From Coprinus comatus (lineage: Eukaryota > Basidiomycota > Agaricomycetes > Agaricales > Agaricaceae), in assembly GCA_034638255.1 (NCBI GenBank), contig JAWPGT010000015.1, positions 496,001 through 560,000 on the forward strand: a stretch of 64,000 nucleotides of DNA. The letters run 5' to 3'. Below the pieces are notes generated by a model. That model saw only the letters and a program-made list of their open reading frames with translations, had not been told where the DNA came from and did no database searches. This document shows positions 24,241-35,970 of this stretch, piece by piece. A program made the translations under genes and the position numbers. How positions within the stretch are numbered: the first letter of the stretch is position 1; each line of letters starts with the position of its first letter.

Positions 24241-27200
24241 CCATCCCCCTCCACCGGCACCTCCCGTAGTGGGACTTGCCGCTGCCGGTGTTGATATTGT
24301 TGTATTGGAGGTCGGTACTGGTACTGCGGAGGGCGTTGTTGTTGTTGCTGCTGCTGCTGCTGCTGAGGAAGTCTGGTTTGTATTTGAGTTTGGGTTCTGA
24401 AAGGAATCAATCTCGAGTCCAAGTCCACTCCCACGTCTTTCGAATCCAGAACTGGATCCACCACCAAGTCCAAGTCCATCCATTCTTCCAACGATTTCTT
24501 CACTCCCAATACTATATCTTGCGTTGCCGCTATTGTTGTTCTTCGTAGTGGTTGTATCAATGTTGGAATTGGAGTTGGAGTTTGAATAGCTTCTAGAATT
24601 AATTGATGAACTTCTTCCACTTGAGTTTGAGTCTGAGTTTGAGTTTGGGGTCCGAAAGGACCGAAACCCACTACCTCCATTACCACCTCTCAATCCAATC
24701 CCAATTGGTGTTCTTTCAACATTAACAACATCAGGTATTTGATCGTGATTCGAATTCGAACCCGAACCCAAACCCGAGCCCGAAGTTGAAGTTGAGGTTG
24801 AAGAAGCAGGAACGGAATCACTACCTGTACCAGTAGTAGTTATACTTGCAATAGTAGGTAAAGGTAATCCTCTATACCCCCTTTCCTGTGTTTGTACTCG
24901 TATTTGAGCTTCTCTATCATTTCCAGAACTCTGACTCTGACCCTGAGCTTGAGTTAAACCAAACCCCTGTCCTTGTCCTTGTCTTTGAATAAAACCACGA
25001 CTGCCAACGCCAACACTAGTATCAACAGTACCACCATCAACAGTTCTTCTCCTTCCTCCATTTCCATTTCCATCTCCACTTCCACTTCCACTTCCACTTC
25101 CACCTCCACCTCCACCTCCACCATTTCCATTCCCCCTACTTTCAATCCCTTCAAGACTCTTAAGAAAAGCTTCATTCATCTTTCTCAACCTTTCCTCAAC
25201 TTCATCTACATTAGTTAACATAGGTCCTCTCATAGGAGTCGATGACGATACTATCCATCACCACCACCACCACCTCTTCCACCATTTCCACCTCCTATCC
25301 CACCCAACCTCGCAACATTATTATTCCCACTATTCGGATTATTCTGAGAAGGAAGAGGATGGGGAAGGGGAAGAGTAGGAGGAGGTGAAGTAGATAAAGT
25401 TTCCATACGTCTATGAATCCATAAGTATAAGGAACAGAAGAAGGTCCTGTAGGTGAGAATGGAGGTGAAGTACTCATTAATCCTCCTTCATCTCTTTCTC
25501 TTTCCCTTTGACTAAGTGGTACTCGTCCCCCTCCTCCTACTCCTCCTACTGAGATATTAACACCATGACCTTGACCTTGGGCTTGACCTTGAGTACCATA
25601 CCTAGCCAAAGCTAAACCTAACCTCGAACTAGGCTGTTGTTGTTGTTGTTGTTGAGTCGAAGGTAAAGGTGGAGGTAAAGATGAAGTTGGAGGTAAAGAT
25701 GAAGGTGAAGGTGATGATGAATGAGATAATGGTGAAGTAGGTAAAGGAAGTTGAACAGGTAACGAAAGAGGTGAAGTTGATAATTTTCTTCCAGATCCTG
25801 ATCCTGATCCAATCCTTTCTTGTTCCCTTTGTTGATAACGTAAATGAAATCCACCAGATGAAGAAACAGGTGGTGAGGATGAAATTCCAGTTCTTCCAGT
25901 TCCCATTCCAGTTGCTCTTCTACCACCAATAGTTGAACTTGGTCGAGTAGTCGAATCTGAACGTTCTCTTTCATGTGATCCACTTCTATCTCCACTTCTA
26001 TTGTTGTATCCATAACCTTCACTAACACCAACACCAACATCAACTTCTTCATTTTCATTTTCATTCCCATAAGTATCCCAATTACTTATACCAACAAGTC
26101 CAAGTCCAATTCCAGGTAACATTCCCAAACGTTCATCTGCTTCATTTCCCCCTCCTCGACCTTCACTTTCTCCTCGACTTTCTTGTTGTTGATGATGTTG
26201 ACGTAACCTTTGTAAATCTTCATACTCTCTAACACGTCCAATCAAAGGTTTCCTAGCATCAATCTCTTGAACAAATATCGAAATATCATCTTCATCTTGA
26301 TTCGTACTCAAATAGGACTAAATAAAATAAAATAAAATAAAATGTCGTATTAGCAATCCAGTATATCTCACGTAGGTCATAGATGGAAAATAAGAGGCAG
26401 AGAGAGAGAAAAAGAAACGTACCGATCTTCTTTGACCTCCATCTGCTCCTCCTGCTCCTGCTCCTGCTCCTGTTCCTTCTGTTCCTGTTCTTGTTCCTGC
26501 TGCTCCACCTCCTCCTACACCACCACCTCCACCACCGGAATTACCACCAGATCCACCACTCCCAACACCAACATTACTAGTATTACTTCCGACGCTAGTC
26601 CCAGTAGCATACCTATGTTCAAAAATACTCGAATATCGTTTTCTGGAACTAGATATTGGCATTGGTATAGGTACTGAACTCGTTCCTGTTCCTTGATTCG
26701 TTCCTGTTCCTTGACTTTGTGATCCTCCTTGACTTTGACCTTGTCCGACACCTTGACCTCCTTCAATACTAGGAAATCCAGTAAGACCTAAAGCTCTTTC
26801 TCGATCTCTATCACCAATACTAATCGTACTGATCCTTCTCTCTCTGTCTCTTTCTCTATCACCAAAACTTCCAATAACAGGTGAACCCATCCCAGTTCCA
26901 GTTCCCAGTCCCAGTTCCAATACCACCACTAAGAGAAGTATGTCTCATGTGCATATGTACATGAGAATGAGAATGGGTACTTGATACAGACGAAGGTTGT
27001 CCAACACTTGTGTTATTGGTATTGGTATTACCAAGTGACGACGGTGCTCCTGCACCTCCTACACCTCCTGCTCCAGTACGTAAAGAAACGGAAGGTGATG
27101 AAGAATTTGAAGGTGATGAAAGTGTATTTGATTTGAATGGATGTACAGGATTAACACTTGGTCTTCTTATAGGTAACGGACTCGTCGTCGTCGTCGTTGT

Positions 27201-28481
27201 TGATGTCGTAGTAGTAGTGGTAGTAATAGTGGTATTGGTATTGATAGTGATATTGGTATTCATCGTATTCATAGTATTCATATTCATATTCGTATTCGTA
27301 TTCGTATTGGTGATATTAGAAAAAGCAGCAGTAGAAATGGTAGTAGGAACCCAAGGTGAATTAGATGGCGGTATTGTAGTTCCAGCCAAAGCCAAAGGAG
27401 GATTTGAAATCATTGAACTTGAAGGTGACGCTTCCATGTTCAATGATTGTTTTCGTAGTCTTGGTGAAGAATTAGGTGAAGTAGTTAAACTTTCTTTCCG
27501 AAGTCTTGCTAAAGGATCTCTTGGTGATCCTGTTGAAGTTGGTTTATTGGATAATAAGAATCGTTCGGCTATAATTTCGTTTTGACCTGAACCCCCGGTT
27601 GATGAAAGTGGAAATCGACGAGCAGTTTGTAGCGTTGGAACGAAATCTGAACGTTCTCCTCCTCCTCCTGCTGCTGCTGCTGCTACTGCTTCTTCAACCT
27701 CTCCTTGGTCTGCTCGTAGAAAACGGGATGAGAGTAAAGACTCCAGTTCGTCGATTTCGAAAGAGGGATTAGCGAGATACTGGACAGAGAATTCGAGGGT
27801 ACCAGGTGGTAATTGAACAGGAGGGAAGCCATATTGTTGAGTGGGAATAGGTGGAAGAGTAGGGGTAAGGGGTACGTGAAAGTCGAGTGTTGAGACGTAA
27901 GGAGGAGTAGGACGGAGACGTAAGGAAATATTAAAAGCACCAGTTCTAGCGAGACCACCTGTGCGTCGTCGAATGCGAGAGTACAAGCACCATGTGGGAA
28001 GAGCTCTGAGAAGGGAGTAGATGCTGCGAAAGAGGGCCATTCCATGTTTGTATATCGGAGGAGGACTGATTCCTGGAGTCTCTTCGCCAGCAAGAGAGAT
28101 GGTCCATACCTCGAGCACAATAACCTCGCTCTCTACACGTGTACGCGTCCCGTGTTCTCCAATGTACACCACTGCCTGGTTCCCTGCCAGGTCGGGCGCC
28201 GTCAGAACTACTTCCAGCTCAAATGCAGGGGGCCGTGCGCGTGTCACGTATCGATACAATTCACGAGCCTCCTTTGTGAAGAGGTCAGAGTCTGGTGACT
28301 CGAGGTTGAACTGCGCATGGTGTTAGCGACATGTACAGCAGAAAGTGACAGAACTGACCCATTTGTCCTGGCGTAGGGTGGTAGAGTCGACAGAGACTCT
28401 GGCATCGTGCACGAGAGAGAAGAGCTTTGTGTAGAAGTGGAAGGTTATCTGGTCTGTCTGCTTCTGCTTCGTCTCCTCCAT
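24169..28481 (-). CDS. ATG13: autophagy protein ATG13 (HORMA domain)
   Basis: Exon 1 is 28481-28359, exon 2 28310-26423, exon 3 26317 downward. The N-terminal HORMA domain is clear: KQTDQITFHFYTKLFSLVHD, DKWFNLESPDSDLFTKEARE, PPIYKHGMALFRSIYSLLRA, LRLRPTPPYVSTLDFHV. After it come Ser/Thr/Gly-rich disordered regions with FGDRERDRERR, ISIFVQEIDARKPL, VDEVEERLRKMNEAFLKSLE and GSEEIVGRMDGLG, all typical of basidiomycete ATG13. The protein is the phosphorylation-controlled scaffold of the Atg1 kinase complex that starts autophagy. Frame changes occur at an extra A near 26902 (inside a GGAACT repeat), a missing base near 25425 and another just before the TAG near 25253. All lie in simple repeats, where indels are common in both evolution and sequencing. 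The overall length (about 1,400 residues) is long for the family because of the repeats. Confidence 0.8.
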
Positions 28482-29621
28482 CGTCGCAGAACCAAACCTC
28501 CCCCCAACTACTGTCCCCCATATCTTATCTACTTTCCACGCTCCTGCACATCTTATCTAGTATCCTCCACACCATTCCTTTCCTTCTCTCCCCCACTGCC
28601 TCCTTCACTCCTTTCACCTTTACCCCAGGAGGTGCTTTACTCTTCTTTCTATCATCATTCACCGTTTTTCCATTCCCTATGTCTACCGGTGCCATCTAGA
28701 ATAAATCGTAAAAATCAAATATACAACCTCAAGTGGGTTTAAACCTACACAATTCATTTCTCCGAAATCCTAGCGTTATCAACGGTATTCAACAGCAGTA
28801 CCCAGCATAGTTCCTATAACGCCGAGTATAAGACTTCCATTACTGATCATCTTACCCTACTACACCACAACACATCAAGCGCATGTTTTGAATCCCAAAC
28901 AGGAAACATGAACGTCCGCACTGGGCACAATGCCACCGTACTAGGAGGTAGGTTCGGATCCCCGGATCCTACTACGCCGCTTACTACTGTTATGTTATTC
29001 AAAGGTCATGGGTACTTGAAACTCACTATAATTGGCACACACTTGAGCCAGCTACAAACCTATAACCCCAATAAAATTAAAATAAAATACCTCCCTAATA
29101 CAAGTCTGTATGAACTTTCGAGATAATTCTACACCAAAAAACAAAACACATTTTCTATTTTATTTAATTCCGCGATTATAACTCCTCACACCATCATAAG
29201 TGAAAGTGTGATACATCATGATTAGGGCATACAATACTCCTACTTCAGAATTTCATTCATCTTCGACGATCGTACATGATCATACTCCGATATCAAACCA
29301 GAATGTCCACAAGATAACCATCATCCATCCTTGATTACATCTTCCAATTTCCAAAGGTTTCTTACACCCTTAAAAAATCAACAGAGATCATCACTACGAG
29401 GTGGGATAAGTCTGTTGAAATTGGAGAATCAGAAGAGTGTAGTAAACCGACTTCATCTGAGCTATGAGGTATACTTTTTGTAGTAGAGGTCTTTAGTAGT
29501 ATGTAAGCCTATCATATTCAATATAACCGGTGTGCCAATAGTGAATTTGAATAGCCATTGAAATGTAAACAGATTACTTACCCATTACCAAAACGATATA
29601 TATTATACCGACGTAAATTTC
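28482..29621. other. intergenic upstream of ATG13
   Basis: The first 250 bases are very C/T-rich on the plus strand, as seen at fungal promoters. Beyond that I see no gene. Confidence 0.5.
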
Positions 29622-29819
29622 TTAAATTCGCACTACTATCAAGTTCAAGACCGAAAACTGAAGATCGTAGTTGTGGTTGTATTTGGTCCTAGGAGGAAAG
29701 AATACATATACCAACGTCACTTGTGATTCTGAATCATACCTACCATCGTCCTCTCCCTCTCCAAACCCTGCCCCTGCACCTATATTAAACCCAACAAGCC
29801 TATACCCAAGTTCTTTCAT
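29622..29819 (-). pseudogene. coding-like fragment, repeated near 30440-30510
   Basis: The minus-strand frame includes YDSESQVTLVYVFF. A related stretch just downstream of the small gene at 30550-30975 reads YDSDLESQMTLVLYLFF on the same strand. The DNA match runs for about 60 bases (29690-29755 against 30445-30510). This suggests a duplicated and decaying coding segment of an unrecognised gene. Confidence 0.35.
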
Positions 29820-30549
29820 ACAAGAAATAAACTATGATACCCACCAACTCATTTTAATCTTCCTCATCAGTCCGAGTCTTCATTTCTTTTACGTCTCTTT
29901 TCCAGCCGATTCATGAGCCACTCATGAATTAATGGATTACTTTCACACAACAAGTTCGAGAAGCAATAAAAACATGAGTACCTGAGCCTTCATGTTCTAC
30001 GGACCAACCGACCGACTGGCTGGGTTTCAAATTTCAATTTCAGGACTCCTCCTCACTCCATTAACTCTCTGTCTTGGAATTTTTAAGTGACCGTGAAAGC
30101 TTTGCCATGAATTTGATTCCTCAAACTTCCGTATCATCGATAATGATATCGCTGGTAGGGGTTTGCCTTCGACTTGGTAGCAGGAGAGGCAACCTAATAT
30201 ACTAGATTCCCCACTTGCTGTAACCGGAATCTGTTCTGGGACCAAACAAAAATTGGAAGCCTCGCTACTTATTCAATTTGTAGCATTGTGAACACGATAC
30301 TAATTATATACTACTATTAGAACTCGTGATTACACTACATAATTTTGAAACTTGATTAAAATGAGCAAGTTATAATACATCTGCAGATTTAAGTCAAGCA
30401 TTGAATAAATCAGTTCTTCACTGCCACCTGCGTAAAGTGAAAGAACAAGTATAACACCAATGTCATTTGTGACTCCAAGTCGGAATCATATCCATCATAA
30501 TCCACTAACCGTCGTTTTGTGTAGCACCACACATAGCATCACGATAGAA

Positions 30550-30975
30550 TCAATCCACTTCTTCTACTTCTTTTTCCTCTACTTCTTCTTCTACTACCCC
30601 AAATAATTCTTGTAATACCCATGACACATAACACAAAGACTCGTTATCCACAGCCTTCCCAGCATCATTCACACGTTTCCGAAAATCAATATTCTTCATC
30701 TCCTGCATAGCGATGTCAAAAGTCTCCACTTCATTAGAAGTAGGATTCCTATCTATCCATCCCAAATTTCTATCACGATAGTTATAATCAAGTAGCTTGA
30801 AAACTGTATCAAATTCAAACACAAAAACTTGTTCCTTTTGCTTAAAATCACCTCTTAACTCTTGAGACACACATTCTTGTTTTTGATTAACAATACTTTG
30901 AATGCTATCTTCTAGATCTATTAAACTAGATTTCATATTTTCGGTAGCTTGTTTAACTGAATCAGTGCTTGACAT
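30550..30975 (-). CDS. small uncharacterised acidic protein, tandem paralogue 1
   Basis: 141 residues from an ATG at 30973-30975 (MSSTDSVKQATENMKSSLID). It is helical-looking, ends in a dense acidic tail (VVEEEVEEKEVEEVD), and contains SLCYVSWVLQELF. A TATATAAAGG box lies about 100 bases upstream (31078-31087). The gene at 31218-31430 encodes a related C-terminus (ALHYISWVLQEFEEEEEVE), and the two upstream regions also align, so the pair arose by tandem duplication including the promoter. I do not recognise the family; nothing indicates a catalytic function. Confidence 0.45.
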   Translation of the reverse strand: MSSTDSVKQATENMKSSLIDLEDSIQSIVNQKQECVSQELRGDFKQKEQVFVFEFDTVFKLLDYNYRDRNLGWIDRNPTSNEVETFDIAMQEMKNIDFRKRVNDAGKAVDNESLCYVSWVLQELFGVVEEEVEEKEVEEVD

Positions 30976-31077
30976 CAAGGACTATATGCAATGGATGGAA
31001 TAGATAACAGGTGATAGCAATAGTAGTAGTAGTAGTAGTAGTAGTGGGTGTAAAGTTTGAATCGTCTCCACATTGAA

Positions 31078-31087
31078 CCTTTATATA
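31078..31087 (-). promoter_or_regulatory. TATA box of the small paralogue 1
   Basis: TATATAAAGG on the minus strand, 103 bases before the ATG at 30975; the same 10-mer is kept in front of paralogue 2. Confidence 0.6.
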
Positions 31088-31217
31088 CCCTCGAGTGGGC
31101 TTTACCACAGTCACATACCCACATACCACTTATTAGAACAATGTAGAACCTTATAGAACCTGTTATTATCATTGTAACCACACATCATTCTCATATCTAC
31201 TAACATTATTATATATA

Positions 31218-31430
31218 TCATAGGACCAATTCCCTTTCTACTTCTTCCTCTTCTTCAAATTCTTGTAATACCCACGAGATATAATGCAAAGCCATATCAG
31301 AAACAACCTTCCTAAGACCATTCACACAATCTTGAATTGTTCCCAATTTCTCCATATCTACCCCATTACTAAACTCTTTACGAGTATCTAGTTCAAAGAA
31401 TTTCGTTTCAATTTCAGAAAACTCCTCCAT
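31218..31430 (-). CDS. small uncharacterised acidic protein, tandem paralogue 2 (short)
   Basis: 70 residues from the first in-frame ATG (MEEFSEIETKFFELDTRKEF), ending with SWVLQEFEEEEEVERELVL. The open frame extends further upstream into the TATA region, and a segment there (KLTQKLINDLEEQEIS) resembles the helical N-terminus of paralogue 1. It may therefore be a 5'-truncated copy that lost its ATG. Expression and function are unknown. Confidence 0.35.
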   Translation of the reverse strand: MEEFSEIETKFFELDTRKEFSNGVDMEKLGTIQDCVNGLRKVVSDMALHYISWVLQEFEEEEEVERELVL

Positions 31431-31498
31431 AAGACTAATTTCTTGTTCCTCAAGATCATTTATTAACTTTTGAGTAAGTTTCTCCTTCGAACACGAAA

Positions 31499-31508
31499 CC
31501 TTTATATA
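31499..31508 (-). promoter_or_regulatory. TATA box of the small paralogue 2
   Basis: TATATAAAGG on the minus strand, 69 bases before the ATG at 31430. The surrounding sequence matches the paralogue 1 promoter. Confidence 0.55.
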
Positions 31509-31550
31509 CTTCCAAGAGTGGGCCTTTCTCACAGTTGCCAGCACTTCCAC

Positions 31551-32484
31551 ACTTAAGCAACTTATTAGAACATTGAAGAACTTTATAGAACATCTATTAT
31601 ATTAACATTGTATTACATATCATATATAATACAATAGACTTTGAACAAGGAAAGAATCCTACCTCGACAACCTTGTGTGTAGCAGTCTATAAATTACTAG
31701 TAGTCACGGTCGCCTATTCTAGATGTTTCTTTCTTCTGACAAATGGAGAGCCAGTGGCGTTTTGTACTTGTGACGTGTACTCAACTTATCCGAACTAAGA
31801 CTAAGCCCCAACTTTCCAAGTTCAATGGACATAGGGGCAGTGTTTGAACGAGTTATGGGAAGTCCCTGCCCAGGCTTCGGTACTGCCGACCGGTTTGCCG
31901 ACTCTGAATCAGTGACGCTCACGCTTGAGCACACCTCGATGAAGTTTCTATTACTATAAACAGCGACAAAAGTCCTTGCATTGGTTACCTAGTAAAATTT
32001 ATGTACGGAGACTCCGTATAACAACAGCTGGGAAAGTAGTGCCACAATTAGAAGTGAGGTGAAAATTTGCTTGTGTCCATTTCATTTATTAACAGGTGTG
32101 ATCGTAGCTAATCGTCACAACAAATGGATTTTGCAAACTTTGGGAAGCCTTGCATGATGCTGGAATTGAAGGTTCCGCAATACCAAAGATGACAGTGTAT
32201 CAAAACCTAGACCAATAAAGTCCAAGGCCAAATTCAGAATTTCAGATACATACTGCTCGAGCCAGTCCGTGCTTCCTTTTTTGTGACTCTCCGGTATTCC
32301 TTTCTTTACAAATTTACTCTTTCTACTGTCTGTGATTAATATCAACATTTGGGTCCTACATGTACTATCATTGACCAGATGTTCGTTTTCCCCACGAGTT
32401 CGTATTTTGGTTTTTAAAACACTGACATCCAAAACACTCTATTGCTTGTGTGGTATTTCGGATCCAGGACCTTATGTACACTGT
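31551..32484. other. intergenic
   Basis: No supported gene. The first part continues the duplicated upstream sequence of the small paralogues (CTTATTAGAACA motif). A minus-strand frame at 32115-32432 has no recognisable domain. Confidence 0.45.
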
Positions 32485-32762
32485 CACTGGGTGTCGTTTA
32501 CCCTTTTTCGTGGGATAAAAGGGTAAAGATATGTCAAAGATATTAATAATATCTATAACCATGTCCCATGCCTTATATAATAAAAGATTTTTAAAATATT
32601 ATTAAAAAAAACCCGAAAAAACGTAGGTTATGTTTATTTTCTCCAATATCTTTAAAATATATTTCACCATATAAGGCATGGGACATGGTTATAGATATTA
32701 TTAATATCTTTGGCATATCTTTACCCTTTTATCCCACGAAAAAGGGTAAACGACACCCAGTG
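32485..32762. mobile_element. fold-back MITE with about 95-bp inverted repeats
   Basis: 278 bp. The left arm starts CACTGGGTGTCGTTTACCC and the right arm is its nearly perfect reverse complement, ending GGGTAAACGACACCCAGTG. The arms run for about 95 bp each and enclose about 85 bp of AT-rich sequence. TGT flanks both sides, compatible with a 3-bp target duplication. Termini beginning CACTG with a 3-bp duplication resemble CACTA-type (EnSpm) transposons, so it is probably a non-autonomous derivative. It encodes nothing. Confidence 0.85.
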
Positions 32763-33044
32763 TGTTCAGTAAATTCTTTTGCCAAAATTCGATAAACTGA
32801 AGGACTAACCCTTTGGCGGACTATCAATTAATTTGATCGTAATGTAATGATCGTTTTGATATATCATCTGCGCTTAAAATAACTCGGTTCCTATAAGCAG
32901 CCCGCTCGTTGCACGTACTAATCGGACTCTGCTGGGAACGTCTGGACTCGTCTGGACCAAACAAATAGTAGTTGCGATTAGGTCTTGCGCAGCTTTATCT
33001 TATTGGACTAGTGACGACCAATTGAGGACACTTACAAGTACTTA

Positions 33045-34015
33045 AGGTAGAAGACCTACAGACTCGACCCCCTGTGACCATTTGTGACCAGGGTCCTCAG
33101 GGAAGTTATCATGACATAAGATACTTAGATAGTCAGATATATGATTGCAGCCTTGGGGCTTGAATATGAAGAGTAGTTTTATAGTGGTAGTTATTAAATC
33201 AACCATTTATGATCCCAAGCCCATCTTTCATCATGTCATCCATCAGGGTACTAGGGGGAACCCGATGTCCTCGATACTTCTTGGCCGCCCAGATTGCTTG
33301 TCTCCCATCAAGGCCATGATAGTAAGCGTGTAGAAAGCGACATGATCGTGTAGCAAAGCTATAGATAAATGATTGGATTTAGATGATATGCAAGTTGAAG
33401 AAATTAGTGTACAAACTTTCGGATAGATTGAAGGGGTATTGCTTCGAGTGACAAGAGAACATTCTTTTCAAGTATGTCATCTCTTGATGATAGTGGATAT
33501 TTGCGATAGATTCTCTTTGAATATCCCTAACATTCAAGATCATTCGAAGTTTCTATTTGGGGTACAGGAACCTGGTACAAACGACAGGCATCAAAATTCA
33601 AGCCTTTTGGTCATTTGAGAGTAGTTGACCTACATTTGCTTCTTTTTTTTTTGGTTTGCGCACCAAGTAAGAGCCGAGGTTTTGGATTCTTGACCTCTTT
33701 TGCTTTTTGTAAGGAGGCATGTGTTGCCTCGAGGCATTCTTGCCAGCTGGCTAGTATGTATTTATTACATCACATAAATAACTGCATAATCTATATTTTC
33801 ATAGATAAGGTGTCTCCTCCTCATCAAGCAAATTTTTCCAAAATCGGCTTCCAGAGCATTGTTCACACTACCTTTACCCATATGCCTCTGGAAGCCAATT
33901 TGTGATAAATGTCTCCAATAAGTGAAAGACAAGCGAAAAGTGTTTTTTTTTGATTTGTGTCACGCTTTTGGCTTGTGGGAAAATTAGGGGGGCCAAATCT
34001 GTAGGTCTTCTACCT
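33045..34015. mobile_element. non-autonomous Tc1/mariner-like element (971 bp)
   Basis: AGGTAGAAGACCTACAGA at 33045-33062 is repeated inverted at 33998-34015, and each end abuts a TA dinucleotide (33043-33044 and 34016-34017). That is the target-site signature of Tc1/mariner transposition. The inside holds no transposase frame. A second hairpin (GGCTTCCAGAG with CTCTGGAAGCC) lies at about 33847-33897. Confidence 0.65.
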
Positions 34016-34017
34016 TA

Positions 34018-34294
34018 CATCCTACCGTAGCAAGTCCCAAGAGATCATTACACATAATTCTATATAATTGATTAATCACTAGTTTAAAAAGCCCGCCAAG
34101 CCGTTGGTATCGTGTTATTGCGCTAATAAACCCATGGAGAGTTACCTACTCCTATTAGTATCGTACAATATGATACACTAATGTCCTGAAGCCGCAGTAC
34201 TGTTGTCAACGATTACGATTACATATTTAAACTGAAGGCTGCAACTCAAGCCAAAGGGAAGTATTCCTGTGGACAAAACATCCTTTGATTACTG
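34018..34294. other. intergenic
   Basis: Spacer between the transposon and the membrane-protein gene; nothing recognisable. Confidence 0.4.
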
Positions 34295-34867
34295 TCACAA
34301 TCCTAACAGTGCAATAGTTGGGAACTTACAATTAAGTACTGGATTGTGTGTGGTATATTTGGGCATGTAATACCATCTAGCCCCTTCTACTCCAGTCACT
34401 AGGCGCCTTTCCTTCATACACCACAATGTGACTAGTATTAGGGTCAAGATTTCGAGAACAACGAAGACGACTTCTGCGATCATTCCTGGGATGTATTGAC
34501 GTTCGTATTCTTCACGCCCATATTGTGAAAATGAGATGAGAAAATACAATACAAGCCCAAGTCCCCCCATGTAGATCGCTGCGATGATTGGAGTTGCAAT
34601 GATGGTTAATTTTCGAGATGTTAATGGGACTACAGTTGTACTGAGTGATGCGAGGGCAACCTGCTTGCGCATCTTTTGACGATTATAGAGTATAAGGCCA
34701 TGGTGAATGAGCAATAGACCAAATGCCGCAGTGTTTATCCAAAGGGACGAGAAGCCCTGTGAACGCATAGAAGCACCGAATGCTCCGCAAGAGAGAACGA
34801 GGGAAAGATAGATGAAGTGGATTGTACGAGCACTGGTGGGGTTATTCAAGGGTGGATTGGGAGTCAT
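34295..34867 (-). CDS. uncharacterised four-helix membrane protein
   Basis: The open frame runs from 34999, but the first in-frame ATG is at 34865-34867 (MTPNPPLNNPTSARTIHFIY), giving 190 residues. Four hydrophobic segments are clear: FIYLSLVLSCGAFGAS, INTAAFGLLLIHHGLIL, IATPIIAAIYMGGLGLVLYF and IAEVVFVVLEILTLILVTLW. The frame upstream of the ATG (FKVNVLKVEVERYTRYL) looks coding, so an upstream exon or a mutated start is possible. A TATATAAG box lies at 35027-35034. This two-plus-two helix layout is common in fungal MARVEL-like and other unnamed membrane proteins. No function can be assigned. Confidence 0.5.
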   Translation of the reverse strand: MTPNPPLNNPTSARTIHFIYLSLVLSCGAFGASMRSQGFSSLWINTAAFGLLLIHHGLILYNRQKMRKQVALASLSTTVVPLTSRKLTIIATPIIAAIYMGGLGLVLYFLISFSQYGREEYERQYIPGMIAEVVFVVLEILTLILVTLWCMKERRLVTGVEGARWYYMPKYTTHNPVLNCKFPTIALLGL

Positions 34868-35026
34868 GATGGGAGTAAGGTATCTTGTATACCTTTCGAC
34901 TTCTACCTTTAGTACATTGACTTTGAAGTCGATATCTCTTGGCTTGGTTGTTACATGTGACTTTGATTCAATAGGTTCATGCGGGGTTCCAGAATCCACC
35001 AGATTCCTACCCAGTCACAAGATGCA

Positions 35027-35034
35027 CTTATATA
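35027..35034 (-). promoter_or_regulatory. TATA box
   Basis: TATATAAG on the minus strand, upstream of the four-helix membrane protein gene. Confidence 0.5.
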
Positions 35035-35159
35035 AGCGACGTTGTAAAACAACTGTTTGACGCGTCTCGCGGATTGGACTCACAATCACCCTGATCCTCG
35101 TCCTCAGTCCTCTTCACATTCAGAATCCGGGAAGTGAAGAGCTATATATTCTACCTGGG

Positions 35160-35970
35160 CCCCATGGTAATGCGTCTATTCAGTTGAATCCACGAAGAGG
35201 GCCAAGTGTCAAGTTCCACAAAGGTACTGTTATTACCTCTAAGTTTGCCCCATGATTTGATATAAGCCATTATGAATCTCCGGATGTACGTTGTTAATGT
35301 AGCTCAAGATCCTATTTCAGAATGAATAGTATCTACCTGAATGATGGTAAATATTTTGAAACGTACTCACTTTAGAGAGTCTTTAGATATATCAACACAT
35401 CGCATGGTAACCATTGAATATTGAAACTTTTTGCTATAAGCTCCACCTAACCATACATTCTCAGACAAAGGCAAAGAAACAGGAATAGTAACTCCACTAC
35501 CACTTTCCTCGATGCAAGACTTCAAGTCTACAACATCGTCAGTTATAATGGGTCAACCCATACACCAACGGAAATAAAGATGGATGAACAAGATAAGTGC
35601 AACCTCATTTGAACCAGGATGCCAATCCTTCTTGCTATCTGGGACATTCTCTAAATGAGAAACCCCAACTTTAAGCCTTCTTTTAATTCTGCTAGTACAA
35701 CGTTATCAGCTTTAACCACATCTCCATGCAATACGCTAATCGCGCCTGTTTCTTGACACAATCTGGCTTTGCATTTCAGTTCTTTGATACAGTATTCTGC
35801 CATTGTAGGAGTGAAATCGATGTTTCTACTTCAAGAATTTTTGATTTACACTTTGTAGTTATTGATTCATCGACTTTTTAATATCCCAGTTCTTTTTATC
35901 TGTGATAGTGTTCATGAAATCGAACATCAAAATCTCGCGTACAGTTAAAACAGGTGGTCTACCGTAATGG
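35160..35970 (-). pseudogene. decayed DUF4246 gene
   Basis: Scattered over three frames of the minus strand are the DUF4246 landmarks in the correct order: LTVREILMFDFMNTITDKKN, then AEYCIKELKCKARL, LENVPDSKKDWHPGSNE, GSGVTIPVSLP, YSKKFQ, ILSYINNVHPEIHNGLYQI and TVPLWNLTLGPLR. Stops of all three kinds and several frame changes separate them. The copy stops before the C-terminal region that is present at the left edge of the window, so the two loci are not fragments of one gene. No active product can be made from it. Confidence 0.75.

Noticed and set aside
27010..27585. Long plus-strand frame of Val/Ile-rich hydrophobic sequence opposite ATG13
   Set aside because: It is the antisense shadow of Asn/Thr repeat codons in ATG13.
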